A stretch of 64,000 nt of DNA from Chromatocurvus sp964613795 (GCA_964613795.1 CAZTJR010000004.1:1-64000), one strand, 5' to 3'. Numbered from the stretch's first letter, positions 42,888 through 51,654 are shown. The notes: a model not told the origin generated them from the letters alone. Numbers and translations are program-made.

Positions 42888-44121
42888 AGTGCAGCTCTCC
42901 AATATGCTGGGCCACCGACGCCTTGTCCATGCGCCGCGGCGATCCGCGCATCAACGACACCGCACGCTTAACCAGTTTGCGGCTACTCAGCGTGCGCAGT
43001 GGTCGTGACAGATCGGCACTGTCCGACACCAGCGACAGCGGCAGGCCACTCTGGGCAACGACACTCAGCAGCCCACCGAGACTCGCGGTTTCATCCAGCT
43101 TGGTCGCGATGATACTGTTCAACGGCTCCCTACTGTACAGCATCACCGCCTCTTCAAGGGCCTGAATCTGCGCATTCGCGGCCACAACCAGGCACCGCGT
43201 CACAGCCCGGCCACTCGGGCGGCCAAGGCCAGCATTCTCCCGGAGCTGCCGCTCGTCCCGGCCAGCACCCGCGGTGTCTACCAGCACCACCCGGATATGC
43301 GCCAGGCGATCAAGCCGGTCCTGGACTTCCTGCGCGCCATTGGCCTGATACACCGGTATGTTGAGCAGCCGACCCGAGGAAAACAGGCATTCCTGTGCGC
43401 CCGGGCGACTGTTGTCGGTGCTGATCAAGGCCACGTGTTCAGAGCCGTGCATGTCAGCGTAATGCGCTGCGAGGCGAGCAATGGCGGTGGTCTTGCCAAC
43501 ACCGGTGGGTCCTACCAGCACCATCACACCGCCTTGCGCCAGCGCATCGTCTCCGTCCACCGGGATCATGAGGGCAAAGTCGGTCAGCGCCTGCCGCCAG
43601 GCACGGGTAGGGTCGCGCTCATCGGCGGGCACCCGGGCGGTGATGTCCTGGGCCAGCGGGGACGGCAGGCCCAGGTGCAGTAAATTGCGCAGAAGATCAG
43701 CACGCACCGGACTCTGCCGGGAAAAGTCGTTCCAGGCAAGGCTCGACAGCTGGCACTCCAGCATACGCCGCAGGGCCTTGATCTCTTCGCGCATGCCGGA
43801 GAGTGACCCCTCATCCCGCTCTCCCGGTGGATGGGGCGGCGCTGCACCGTAGGTTGTCGGGCGGCGACGGGCGCCTGACGCGGCAGGTCGCGGCGGCGGC
43901 GCAACACCGGCCAGCCCCGGTCCGGGCCGCGGCGGCACTGCGCTCGATGCTTTCTGCAGCGTCTGGTCAATCAGCGTCTCATCGTAATCGACGGCCGCCA
44001 CCACCTCCAGACCGTCGGCAATCTGACGGCTCGACAGGATGACGGCATCCGGTCCCTGCTCGTCGCGGACCTGCTGTAACGCCTGGCGCATGTCGTCTGC
44101 CACATAGCGCTTGATTTGCAT
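42874..44121 (-). CDS. flhF: Flagellar placement GTPase FlhF
   Basis: A 415-residue SRP-type GTPase that places the flagellum at the pole. The N-terminal B domain (MQIKRYVADDMRQALQQVRDEQGPDAVILSSRQ) is followed by an Ala/Pro-rich linker, an N domain (about 130-200), and the G domain with VMVLVGPTGVGKTTAIARLA, STDNSRPGAQECL, VVLVDTAGAGRDE, and TKLDETASLGGLLSV. The usual DTYRIGAQEQL reads DNSRPGAQECL here, so the G2 region is unusual. It partners FleN, which is encoded next. A strong GGGGAG lies 8 bases before the ATG, in the 27-base gap after flhA. Confidence 0.93.
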   Translation of the reverse strand: MQIKRYVADDMRQALQQVRDEQGPDAVILSSRQIADGLEVVAAVDYDETLIDQTLQKASSAVPPRPGPGLAGVAPPPRPAASGARRRPTTYGAAPPHPPGERDEGSLSGMREEIKALRRMLECQLSSLAWNDFSRQSPVRADLLRNLLHLGLPSPLAQDITARVPADERDPTRAWRQALTDFALMIPVDGDDALAQGGVMVLVGPTGVGKTTAIARLAAHYADMHGSEHVALISTDNSRPGAQECLFSSGRLLNIPVYQANGAQEVQDRLDRLAHIRVVLVDTAGAGRDERQLRENAGLGRPSGRAVTRCLVVAANAQIQALEEAVMLYSREPLNSIIATKLDETASLGGLLSVVAQSGLPLSLVSDSADLSRPLRTLSSRKLVKRAVSLMRGSPRRMDKASVAQHIGELHYALG

Positions 44122-44148
44122 GCGTGTTACTCCCCTTCCCTATCCTGA

Positions 44149-46248
44149 TCAGGCTGCCTGCGTTGCATTCCGGGCAACCGACTGAACCAATCGCAACTGC
44201 TTGTCTTCTGGAATTTCACTGTGTGCCAGCACGTGCAGCCCCGGCACGGCCTGGCGTGCAAACCGCGCCAGCATGGGCCGTATTTCGGCGGGCACCAGCA
44301 GGACGGCCGGCTCACCCCGCATCTCCTGCTCGCGGGTCGCCGCCTGCAGCGACTCCTGAATGCGCTCTGCAAGCCCGGGCTCAAGCGCTCCCGAACCCTG
44401 CTGCGTCAGCTGCATCAGCAGGCTTTCAAGGTCCGGAGCCAGCGTCACCACCGGCAGCTCCTCGGCCATGCCGTTCAGCTCCTGGACGATCTGCCGACCC
44501 AGCGCCACGCGCACGCTGCCCAGCAGCGTGTCAATATCCTGACTGCGGGCGCCGTGCTCGGCCAGCGCCTCGCAGATGCCGCGAAAGTTGCGGATGGGCA
44601 CCTGCTCCGCCAGCAGCTGCTGCAGTACGCGGACAATCACCGACAACGGCAGGGTCTTCGGCGTCAGGTCCTCCACCAGCTTGGGCGCGGACTTGGCGAG
44701 CTGATCGAGCAGGTTCTGCACTTCCTGGTGGCCGAGCAGTTCGTGGGCGTGTTTTTTCAATGTCTGGCTCAGGTGCGTGGCAATCACCGTGGCCGAGTCG
44801 GCAACGGTATAGCCCATGGTCTGAGCGTGCTCGCGGGACGCGGGATCAATCCACACCGCCGGCATACCAAAGGCAGGATCCACCGCCTCCAGCCCCTGCA
44901 CTGTGCCGCTGACCCCCCCGGGATTGATCGCCAGCTCCCGATCGGGACGCACTTCCCCCTCGGCACAGGGCACGCCAAAGATCGAAATCCGGTACTTGTT
45001 GGGCGCCAGCTCGAGGTTGTCGCGGATATGCACGGCGGATATCAGAAATCCCAGTGACTGGGAGAGCTTCTTGCGCACGCCCTTGATGCGCCCCATCAGC
45101 TCGCCGCCCTGCGCCCGATCCACCAGCGGTACCAGCCGATAACCTACCTCGAGGCCCACCGGGTCGACCTGAACAATGTCGCCCCAATCGAGCTCCCGCG
45201 GCGCTTCGGGCTGTGCGGGCGGCTCCCGCTGCTGCTCCTGCTGCACGGCTGCCGCCACTTCCTCGCGGCGCTTGTGCAGCAGCCAGGCCGCCGCGCCCGC
45301 TACCGCGGCCAGCAGAAGAAACGCCACATTGGGCATTCCGGGGATCATCCCCATCAGGCCGAGAACAGCGGCGGTGAATGTCAGCACCCGCGGCTGACCG
45401 AAGACCTGCTGGAACAATTCCTGACCCATGTCCTGTGAACGCGACATGCGCGTCACGATCATGGCAACCGCCGTCGACAGCAGCAGTGCGGGTATCTGAG
45501 CCACCAGGCCATCACCCACGGTCAGCAGGGCGTAGCGCTCGACAGCGGCACCGAAACTCATGTCGCGCTGCATCGTGCCGATAAGCAGACCGCCAACGAT
45601 ATTGATCACCAGGATGATGATGCCGGCCACCGCGTCGCCGCGGACGAACTTGCTGGCACCGTCCATGGCGCCGTAGAAATCCGCCTCCTGGCGAATTTCC
45701 TCGCGCCGGGCTCCGGCTGCCTCCTGATCGATCAGACCGGCGTTGACATCGGCGTCGATCGCCATCTGCTTGCCGGGCATGGCATCCAGGGTGAAGCGAG
45801 CCGTCACCTCGGACACCCGCGTGGCGCCTTTGGTGACGACGACAAAATTGATGATCACGAGGATGGCAAACACCACCAGACCGACGGCGTAGTTGCCGCC
45901 GATGACAAACTCGCCAAAGGCCTGGATGACCTTGCCGGCGGCATCGCCTCCCGTGTGGCCTTCCAGCAGCACGACCCGGGTAGAGGCGATGTTGAGCGCC
46001 AGGCGCAGCAGCGTAGACAGCAGCAGAACCGTGGGAAAAACACCGAACTCGAGTGGCTTGCGAATATAGATAACGCTAAGAATGACAGCGATGGACAGGG
46101 TAATGTTGAACGTGAACAGAATATCCAGTATTGCTGCAGGCAACGGCAGCACCACCATGGCCAGAACCAGCATGACCAGAAATGGGCCACCGACACCAAC
46201 CAGACTGGAGCGCTGAAACAACGCCGGCAATTTGACACTATCGAGCAC
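44149..46248 (-). CDS. flhA: Flagellar type III export gate protein FlhA
   Basis: A 699-residue inner-membrane component of the flagellar export apparatus. The N-terminal half has about eight membrane helices and the highly conserved loop GATRVSEVTARFTLDAMPGKQMAIDADVNAGLI with the FHIPEP-family signature. The C-terminal cytoplasmic half includes YRISIFGVPCAEGEVRPDRELAINPG, GYTVADSATVIATHLSQTL and VLQQLLAEQVPIRNFRGICEAL, and binds chaperone-substrate complexes. It starts with GTG at 46248. A sigma-54 promoter is 36 bases upstream, directly after flhB, so flhA-flhF-fleN-fliA may form a separate transcription unit. Confidence 0.96.
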   Translation of the reverse strand: MLDSVKLPALFQRSSLVGVGGPFLVMLVLAMVVLPLPAAILDILFTFNITLSIAVILSVIYIRKPLEFGVFPTVLLLSTLLRLALNIASTRVVLLEGHTGGDAAGKVIQAFGEFVIGGNYAVGLVVFAILVIINFVVVTKGATRVSEVTARFTLDAMPGKQMAIDADVNAGLIDQEAAGARREEIRQEADFYGAMDGASKFVRGDAVAGIIILVINIVGGLLIGTMQRDMSFGAAVERYALLTVGDGLVAQIPALLLSTAVAMIVTRMSRSQDMGQELFQQVFGQPRVLTFTAAVLGLMGMIPGMPNVAFLLLAAVAGAAAWLLHKRREEVAAAVQQEQQREPPAQPEAPRELDWGDIVQVDPVGLEVGYRLVPLVDRAQGGELMGRIKGVRKKLSQSLGFLISAVHIRDNLELAPNKYRISIFGVPCAEGEVRPDRELAINPGGVSGTVQGLEAVDPAFGMPAVWIDPASREHAQTMGYTVADSATVIATHLSQTLKKHAHELLGHQEVQNLLDQLAKSAPKLVEDLTPKTLPLSVIVRVLQQLLAEQVPIRNFRGICEALAEHGARSQDIDTLLGSVRVALGRQIVQELNGMAEELPVVTLAPDLESLLMQLTQQGSGALEPGLAERIQESLQAATREQEMRGEPAVLLVPAEIRPMLARFARQAVPGLHVLAHSEIPEDKQLRLVQSVARNATQAA

Positions 46249-46283
46249 GAATTGGCACCGTCAGAGGAATTCCCTGAGGTAGA

Positions 46284-46299
46284 AGCAATTATTGAGCCA
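46284..46299 (-). promoter_or_regulatory. Sigma-54 promoter of flhA
   Basis: On the minus strand the bases read TGGCTCA, four bases, TTGCT. The sigma-54 consensus is TGGCACG, four bases, TTGC[AT]; 10 of 12 defined positions match, including the essential GG and GC. It lies 36 bases before the flhA GTG and just after the flhB stop. In Pseudomonas flhA is FleQ-dependent, which agrees. Confidence 0.8.
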
Positions 46300-46304
46300 A
46301 CGAC

Positions 46305-47438
46305 TCAGGCCGTGCCGGGATCCGCGTCACCGACCTCGGGATTGGGTGCTGGCGGCGTCGGCGCATACGGTGGCCGGGTGCGCACCTGATGCACCCAGGC
46401 CAGAACCTCAGCCACGGCAACGTAAAGATCCGTTGGGATGGCCTCACCGATATCCACGCTGCGGTACAGCGCCCGGGCCAGCGGCGGCGCCTCGAGCAGG
46501 GGAACGCCGGATTCTTCGGCCACCCGGCGAATGGCAAGCGCCACCAGCTCCGACCCCTTGGCCACCACCTCGGGCGCAGCCATTTCCGAGGCATCGAAGC
46601 GCAGCGCCACCGCAAAGTGGGTAGGGTTAGTGATCACGATGTCCGCATCGGGCACCGCATTCATCATGCGTCGGCCGGCCATTTCCTGCTGCAGGCTGCG
46701 GATACGCCCTTTGACCTCGGGCCTGCCCTCTGTCTGCTTCAGCTCTTCGCGGACCTCCTGTCGCGTCATGCGGATCTGCTTGTAATGCGTGGCCAACTGG
46801 AACGGCACATCGATCGCGGCAATCACGATCAGCGCCGCACTGGTCATGAACAGGGCCAGCCCGGTCAGCCAGATACTTTCAGCAATAGCAGGCAGAATCG
46901 GCAGCCGCGACAACGACAGGAAGCGGTCCATAATCAGCCAGAGGAAAAATCCGGCGGCCACCCCCACCACCAGAAATTTGCCCATGGCCTTGAGTAGCTC
47001 CATGAGACCCTGGGTACCGAAAACGCGCTTCAGGCCCTTGATGGGATCGAGACGGCTGAACTTTGGCGCCACCGCCTTGCGACTGAATAACCAGCCTCCC
47101 AGCAAGGCAGGTGCAACCAGCGCGGCCACCAGAAGCGCCAGCAGCAGTGGACCGAATATCAGGAAAGCTTCTACGGCCAGATCCACGAGCTGACGCATCA
47201 TAAAACCATCGTCGAACGCTGACTCGCGCTCTATCGTGAAACCAGCGGCGATAAGTGCCTGAAAGCGCTCGGCAAACCAACGGCCTCCCAGCAACAGCGT
47301 TCCCGACCCTACCAGCATGACCAGGGTCATGGTCAGTTCCCGCGACCGCGGCACCTGCCCCTCGTCGCGACTTTCCTGCAGTCGTTTCGGGGTCGGCTCC
47401 TCAGTGCGCTCCTGATTGTCATCGCGCTCTTCAGCCAT
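46305..47438 (-). CDS. flhB: Flagellar export switch protein FlhB
   Basis: A 377-residue inner-membrane protein that switches export from hook to filament substrates. A charged N-terminus (DDNQERTEEPTPKRLQESRDEGQVPRS) leads into four membrane helices (to about residue 215). The cytoplasmic domain contains the self-cleavage motif NPTH in IVITNPTHFAVALRF (about residue 270), EVVAKGSELVALAIRRVAEESGVPLLE and RALYRSVDIGEAIP. A Pro-rich tail of about 20 residues follows. GAGGACCACCC precedes its ATG. It lies between fliR and flhA; a sigma-54 promoter for flhA separates it from the next gene. Confidence 0.96.
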   Translation of the reverse strand: MAEERDDNQERTEEPTPKRLQESRDEGQVPRSRELTMTLVMLVGSGTLLLGGRWFAERFQALIAAGFTIERESAFDDGFMMRQLVDLAVEAFLIFGPLLLALLVAALVAPALLGGWLFSRKAVAPKFSRLDPIKGLKRVFGTQGLMELLKAMGKFLVVGVAAGFFLWLIMDRFLSLSRLPILPAIAESIWLTGLALFMTSAALIVIAAIDVPFQLATHYKQIRMTRQEVREELKQTEGRPEVKGRIRSLQQEMAGRRMMNAVPDADIVITNPTHFAVALRFDASEMAAPEVVAKGSELVALAIRRVAEESGVPLLEAPPLARALYRSVDIGEAIPTDLYVAVAEVLAWVHQVRTRPPYAPTPPAPNPEVGDADPGTA

Positions 47439-47459
47439 GGGTGGTCCTCGCGCTCACGT

Positions 47460-48248
47460 TCAGCTCGCCAGCAGCAACAGCCGGTCTATGCTGAGCAGCG
47501 CCTCGTTCAGCAGAAACAGCAGGGTCTGCTGTAATGTGGGGAGTGTGAGGTACAGCACCACAAAACCCACCAGCATGGTCATAGGCAGGCCAATCGCGAA
47601 CAGGTTCAGGGTCGGCGCCGCCCGGCTGACGACACCGATCGCCACGTTGACGATGAGCAGGGCCGTCGCCGCCGGGAGGGCCACCTTGAGAGCACCAAGA
47701 AACAGGGTGCTGCCCCAGGAAGCCACCAACCAGAAGGCCTCGGCGCCGAGACCGCCGGCACCCACCGGCACAGCCTGAAAACTCTCCGCCAGCAGCCGCA
47801 CCACCATCAAGTGCCCATCAAAGGACAGGAAGAGAAGCATGGCAATCAGCAGGTAAAACTGGCTCAGCACCGGGACCTGCACCCCGTTCTGCCGGTCGAT
47901 AAAGATGGCGAAACCCAACCCCATGCTCATCGACACAGTCTGTATACCGATGACGATGGCGTCGAATACCAGCTGGATGATGAAGCCCATCGCAATCCCG
48001 ATCATCACCTGCTGGAACACCAGCACCACCGCCGAAGGCGAGAACAGGTCTATGGCGGGAGGATCCGGCAGCACAGGGAACAGTGCCAGCGCGAAGGCCA
48101 GGGCCAACGCCATGCGGATCCGAACCGGGACCGAGCGCGTACCGAACAGCGGTACCACCATGAACATTGCCGCAATGCGAAACAGCGCCCAGAGAAACCG
48201 ACCCAGCCACTGCAGAACGGCCGCCTCATCCACGGCAAATGGCGTCAT
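47460..48248 (-). CDS. fliR: Flagellar export protein FliR
   Basis: A 262-residue membrane protein of the flagellar export gate. About six hydrophobic helices; conserved pieces include FRIAAMFMVVPLFGTRSVPVRIRMALA, GFIIQLVFDAIVIGIQTVSMSMGLGFA, DRQNGVQVPVLSQFY and GLPMTMLVGFVVLYLTLP. The ATG at 48248 overlaps the fliQ stop by four bases (ATGA), as is common in this gene pair; a longer upstream frame that shadows fliQ is rejected. FliP, FliQ and FliR build the export channel. Confidence 0.95.
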   Translation of the reverse strand: MTPFAVDEAAVLQWLGRFLWALFRIAAMFMVVPLFGTRSVPVRIRMALALAFALALFPVLPDPPAIDLFSPSAVVLVFQQVMIGIAMGFIIQLVFDAIVIGIQTVSMSMGLGFAIFIDRQNGVQVPVLSQFYLLIAMLLFLSFDGHLMVVRLLAESFQAVPVGAGGLGAEAFWLVASWGSTLFLGALKVALPAATALLIVNVAIGVVSRAAPTLNLFAIGLPMTMLVGFVVLYLTLPTLQQTLLFLLNEALLSIDRLLLLAS

Positions 48249-48520
48249 GGAAGGCCGATCAGTTCCGGGATACTCTGGATCAGATCCCGCGAGAAAGTGA
48301 CGATAAGGTCCAGCATCCAGGAACCGGCAAACATGAGTGCGATAGCCAGCACGATCAGCTTGGGAATGAAGCTCAGGGTCATTTCCTGAATCGAGGTCGC
48401 GGCCTGGAACATGCCGATGAGCAGACCCGCCGCGAGCGCCGAGATCAGCAGCGGCCCCACGAGCAGGGCAATCACCCACAACGACTGCCGACCGATCTCT
48501 ACCACCATGTCCGGCGACAT
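48245..48520 (-). CDS. fliQ: Flagellar export protein FliQ
   Basis: A 91-residue protein with two membrane helices (IGRQSLWVIALLVGPLLISALAAGL and IPKLIVLAIALMFAGSWMLDLIV). Between them is IGMFQAATSIQEMTLSF, the signature loop of FliQ. Length is the family norm (about 89). Start ATG at 48520 (MSPDMVVEIGRQ) agrees with homologues; the frame extends upstream to 48583, but those residues shadow fliP. It follows fliP by one base. Confidence 0.95.
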   Translation of the reverse strand: MSPDMVVEIGRQSLWVIALLVGPLLISALAAGLLIGMFQAATSIQEMTLSFIPKLIVLAIALMFAGSWMLDLIVTFSRDLIQSIPELIGLP

Positions 48521-48521
48521 A

Positions 48522-49274
48522 TCAGACCACCCCCGTGTAGAAGCTGGCGGCCAGGGTTCCCATAATGAGGCTCCAGCCATCAATCAGCACGAACAACATC
48601 AACTTGAACGGCAGCGAAACAACCATCGGCGACAGCATGATCATGCCCATGGACATGAGCACGCTGGCCACCGCCAGATCGATGATCACGAAGGGAATGA
48701 AAATCAGGAAGCCGATCTGGAACGCGGTCTTCAGTTCGCTGGTGAGAAACGCCGGTATCAACACCGTAAGCGGTACGTCGGCCGGTTCGTTGAAGCCCTC
48801 GTCATAGCCACCGAGCGACGCGAACAGGGCGAGGTCGCTCTCGCGCACCTGGTGTCGCATGAAGCGGTGCAGGGGCTCCACACCGCTGTCGAGGGCTTCC
48901 GTCAGCGCCATTTCCTCGTTGAGATAGGGCTTCACCGCGCCCTCGTACAGCTCCGTGAGCACCGGCATCATGACGAACAGAGTCAGGAACAGGGCGAGGC
49001 CGATCAGCACCTGGTTGGACGGCGTGGTGCCCGTACCCAGGGCCTGGCGCAGAATGGCCAACACCACAATGATGCGGGTAAAGGAGGTGAACATCAGCAG
49101 AATTGACGGCAGCAGCGTCAACACTGTCATCAGCGCCAGCACCTGCAGGGTCAGGCTCCAGGTCTGGCTGCCATCCTCCGCCGGGGTGACCTTCAGCAGC
49201 TCCAGCTCGCCGGCCCCCTGCGCCTGGGCGAGCGCCGGGAGCAGCATCAGCAGCACCGCAATCAGCAGGCGCAT
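48522..49274 (-). CDS. fliP: Flagellar export protein FliP
   Basis: A 250-residue export-gate protein made with a cleavable signal peptide (LIAVLLMLLPALAQA). Conserved segments include LTLLPSILLMFTSFTRIIVVLAILRQALGTGTTPSNQVLIGLALFLTLFVM, ALFASLGG, and PLTVLIPAFLTSELKTAFQIGFLIFIPFVIIDLAVASVLMSMGM. The ATG at 49274 shares its A with the fliO stop (TGATG), so fliO and fliP are translationally coupled; the much longer open frame upstream is a shadow of fliO. Confidence 0.95.
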   Translation of the reverse strand: MRLLIAVLLMLLPALAQAQGAGELELLKVTPAEDGSQTWSLTLQVLALMTVLTLLPSILLMFTSFTRIIVVLAILRQALGTGTTPSNQVLIGLALFLTLFVMMPVLTELYEGAVKPYLNEEMALTEALDSGVEPLHRFMRHQVRESDLALFASLGGYDEGFNEPADVPLTVLIPAFLTSELKTAFQIGFLIFIPFVIIDLAVASVLMSMGMIMLSPMVVSLPFKLMLFVLIDGWSLIMGTLAASFYTGVV

Positions 49275-49696
49275 CAGGTAGCGCTCCGCCTGGCGGCATC
49301 TTTCTGCGCCGCTGACAGGCGCGACGAAAACCCCTCTCCCGGGGCGGAATCGCCACCATCCAGCCGGGTGATCGCGCCCGGGACCACCCCGAGCAATACC
49401 CGCTTGCCATCCACCTCGACCAGCAGCAGTCGTTCCCGGGTGCCGAGAGCCAGCTGCCCCACCACCTGTATCGGACCGCCGCCGCCCCCCGAGAGGGCGC
49501 GCATCGACGACACCCGGCGCGCCACCCAGGCCAGCGCGAACACCAGCGCAATCACGACACCCAGGCCCAGCATCGTCCGCCCCAGGTTGGCAGCGGAATC
49601 GACCGCGGGCACATCGACCGCCTGCAGCGGCAGTGCCACCGCGGCGAGCGCAAGCGCCAGCGACAGGCGGACCAGCGGCAGGCACGGATACTTCAT
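49274..49696 (-). CDS. fliO: Flagellar protein FliO
   Basis: A 140-residue membrane protein that stabilises FliP during export-gate assembly. A signal-like segment (LSLALALAAVALPLQA), one membrane helix (TMLGLGVVIALVFALAWVARRV), and a small cytoplasmic domain with GGPIQVVGQLALGTRERLLLVEVDGKRVLLGV match the family, which is otherwise poorly conserved. It overlaps fliN by four bases and fliP by one. Confidence 0.9.
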   Translation of the reverse strand: MKYPCLPLVRLSLALALAAVALPLQAVDVPAVDSAANLGRTMLGLGVVIALVFALAWVARRVSSMRALSGGGGGPIQVVGQLALGTRERLLLVEVDGKRVLLGVVPGAITRLDGGDSAPGEGFSSRLSAAQKDAARRSAT

Positions 49697-50061
49697 TGCA
49701 GCTTCTTGATCCGCTCAGATGGACTGATCACGTCCGTGAGCCGGATGCCGAACTTTTCATTCACCACCACCACTTCGCCGTGCGCAACCAGCGTGCCGTT
49801 GACAAAGACGTCCAGTGGTTCGCCCGCCACCCGGTCCAGCTCCACTACTGAGCCCTGGTTGAGCTGCAGCAGGTTGCGGATGCTGATAGCGGTGCGCCCC
49901 ACCTCCATCGACAATGTCACCGGCACATCGACAATGAGATCGAGATTGACGTCGCCCTGCGCCGCCGGCTCGCTGCGCTCGAAGCTGTCAAAGCTGGCCT
50001 TCTCCGGGCCGCCATTGTCTGCCTGCCCATCCATCTCATTCTCGTCGTCGGCTGTCACCAC
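49693..50061 (-). CDS. fliN: Flagellar switch protein FliN
   Basis: A 122-residue C-ring protein needed for export and motor switching. An acidic N-terminus precedes the SpoA domain: LIVDVPVTLSMEVGRTAISIRNLLQLNQGSVVELDRVAGEPLDVFVNGTLVAHGEVVVVNEKFGIRLTD is the diagnostic stretch (residues about 45-115). The GTG at 50061 or the next GTG at 50058 can start it; GGGAGAG lies just upstream. It is encoded between fliM and fliO. Confidence 0.95.
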   Translation of the reverse strand: MVTADDENEMDGQADNGGPEKASFDSFERSEPAAQGDVNLDLIVDVPVTLSMEVGRTAISIRNLLQLNQGSVVELDRVAGEPLDVFVNGTLVAHGEVVVVNEKFGIRLTDVISPSERIKKLQ

Positions 50062-50077
50062 ACTCTCCCGCTCTGTG

Positions 50078-51061
50078 TCATTGGTTGTTACCGCGGCTCA
50101 GCCGTCTGGCAATCTTCACCGCATACTTGTTGCGCGACAGGCCAACGCTGCCCTCGAAGCAGGGCACACCCTCCAGCAGTACCGTCGCATGGTCTGGCAT
50201 GTCCACCGGGATCACGTCGCCGGGCCGGATGCGCACCAGATCCCGGAGCGTGATGCGCTTGCGGCACAGCACCACGCTGAGGTCCATAGTGGCGTCGCGG
50301 ATTTCCTCGCGCAGGGCATTCATCCAGCGCTCGTCCTTCTCCATGCGGTCAGAGGCCATCCCGGAATCCAGTGCCTCCCGGATCGGCTCGATCGCAGAGT
50401 AGGGAATGGTGAAATGGATCTGGCCGGTGGCGCCCTCGAGCTCAACCTCGAAACGGCTGATGACCACCAGCTCGGAGGGACTGACGATATTCGCGAACTG
50501 GGGATTGATCTCCATGCTGTGGAAATCGAAGTCAATGTCCATCACCGGCTTCCAGGCCTCCCTCAGATCGCCGAAGATCTGTGTCCGCAGCCGCTCGATG
50601 ATGCGGGTTTCCACCGGCGTGAACTCGCGTCCCTCAACCCGGGCGTAGTGGCTGCCATCCCCGCCGAAATAGCTGTCGACGACCGCAAAGATCAATCGCG
50701 CATCCAGTACCAGCAGGTTAGTCCCGCGCAGGGGCGGCACGGAAATGATGTTCAAGCTGGTAGGCAGCGGCAGTGTACGCATGTAGTCCTGAAACTTGAC
50801 CATATCGACGCCGACCACCGAGATTTCCGCGGTGCGGCGCAGCATATTGAACAGACCGAGGCGCAGATAGCGGGCAAAGCGCTCGTTGATCATCTCCAGG
50901 GTCGGCAGGCGACCGCGGACAATCCGGTCCTGACTGGCGAGGTCGAAAGACTGAACCTCGCCCTCTACGGCGGTGCCGGTACCACTCTCCAGATCGCCTG
51001 AGTCGACGCCGTAAAGCAGGGCATCGATCTCGTCCTGCGACAGAATGTCATCCTGACCCAC
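50078..51061 (-). CDS. fliM: Flagellar switch protein FliM
   Basis: A 327-residue C-ring protein, the motor's receiver of CheY-P. Its N-terminus, DILSQDEIDALLYGV (residues 5-19), is the CheY-binding peptide. The middle domain has MINERFARYLRLGLFNMLRRTAEISVVGVDMVKFQDYMRTLP and GGDGSHYARVEGREFTPVE; the C-terminal SpoA domain has VLCRKRITLRDLVRIRPGDVIPVDMPDHATVLLEGVP. The start is GTG at 51061, agreeing with the family N-terminus. It lies 12 bases after fliL. Confidence 0.96.
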   Translation of the reverse strand: MGQDDILSQDEIDALLYGVDSGDLESGTGTAVEGEVQSFDLASQDRIVRGRLPTLEMINERFARYLRLGLFNMLRRTAEISVVGVDMVKFQDYMRTLPLPTSLNIISVPPLRGTNLLVLDARLIFAVVDSYFGGDGSHYARVEGREFTPVETRIIERLRTQIFGDLREAWKPVMDIDFDFHSMEINPQFANIVSPSELVVISRFEVELEGATGQIHFTIPYSAIEPIREALDSGMASDRMEKDERWMNALREEIRDATMDLSVVLCRKRITLRDLVRIRPGDVIPVDMPDHATVLLEGVPCFEGSVGLSRNKYAVKIARRLSRGNNQ

Positions 51062-51073
51062 GAGGCGCCGCCC

Positions 51074-51604
51074 CTACTGCACAACCAGGGACGTGAAGTA
51101 AAGATCCTCCACCTCCGCTGGCTCTCCCAGATCGGCGAGGACCGACTGCAGCTCTGTCAGCGCAGCGCGCCGCAGCGCCTCCTTACCCTCCGGGCTGCCG
51201 ATGGACGACGGCGTCTCTGCAGAAAAAAGCAGCAGCAAATTGTTGCGCAGAAGCGGCCGATGCTTCTGCACGGCCTCTATCACCTCGTCTTCCCGCGCCA
51301 TGATCTCGACAGTAACCTGTAAAAAGCGCGTACCCTGGGTGGCCAGGTTGACAATAAATGGCTCATCCAGCGAATAGTAAATCGGTGGCTTCGTGGACTT
51401 CTGCGCTGCCTCCTCCTCGTCGGCATTCCCCGGCTGCTGTGCCGCTATCTGCGGCTGCAGCAGAAAATACAGACCCGCGCCTACGCCGCCGGACATGATA
51501 AGGCTCATCAGCAGACTGACCACAAGCAGCTTGCCCATGCCGGGACCGCTGTTCTTCGGGGCCCCGGAGCCGGGGGTCACTGCATCAATCTCGTTGTCCG
51601 CCAT
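51074..51604 (-). CDS. fliL: Flagellar basal-body protein FliL
   Basis: A 176-residue inner-membrane protein that surrounds and supports stators. After a polar N-terminus (to about 25) there is one membrane helix (LLVVSLLMSLIMSGGVGAGLYFLL), a linker, and a periplasmic domain with IYYSLDEPFIVNL, TRFLQVTVEIMAREDEVIEAV and LRNNLLLLFS. The ATG at 51604 starts within the family norm; upstream in-frame residues to 51688 overlap the promoter. It is the first gene of fliLMNOPQR-flhB and lies about 40 bases behind the transcription start predicted for its sigma-54 promoter. Confidence 0.94.
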   Translation of the reverse strand: MADNEIDAVTPGSGAPKNSGPGMGKLLVVSLLMSLIMSGGVGAGLYFLLQPQIAAQQPGNADEEEAAQKSTKPPIYYSLDEPFIVNLATQGTRFLQVTVEIMAREDEVIEAVQKHRPLLRNNLLLLFSAETPSSIGSPEGKEALRRAALTELQSVLADLGEPAEVEDLYFTSLVVQ

Positions 51605-51638
51605 GGGTGTGATTTCCTTGAGGGTATGAAAAAAGGCC

Positions 51639-51652
51639 CCTGCAAACGCAGG
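51639..51652 (-). terminator. Stem-loop with T-run, possible fliK terminator
   Basis: On the minus strand CCTGC, loop GTTT, GCAGG, then four bases and six T. It lies between fliK and fliL and just at the predicted start of the fliL transcript, so it could stop messages coming from fliJK while leaving fliL to its own promoter. Confidence 0.4.
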
Positions 51653-51654
51653 AC

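Noticed and set aside
48524..49685. FliP read from the far upstream start near 49685
   Set aside because: The added residues shadow fliO; the ATG at 49274 gives a normal signal peptide and the TGATG overlap.
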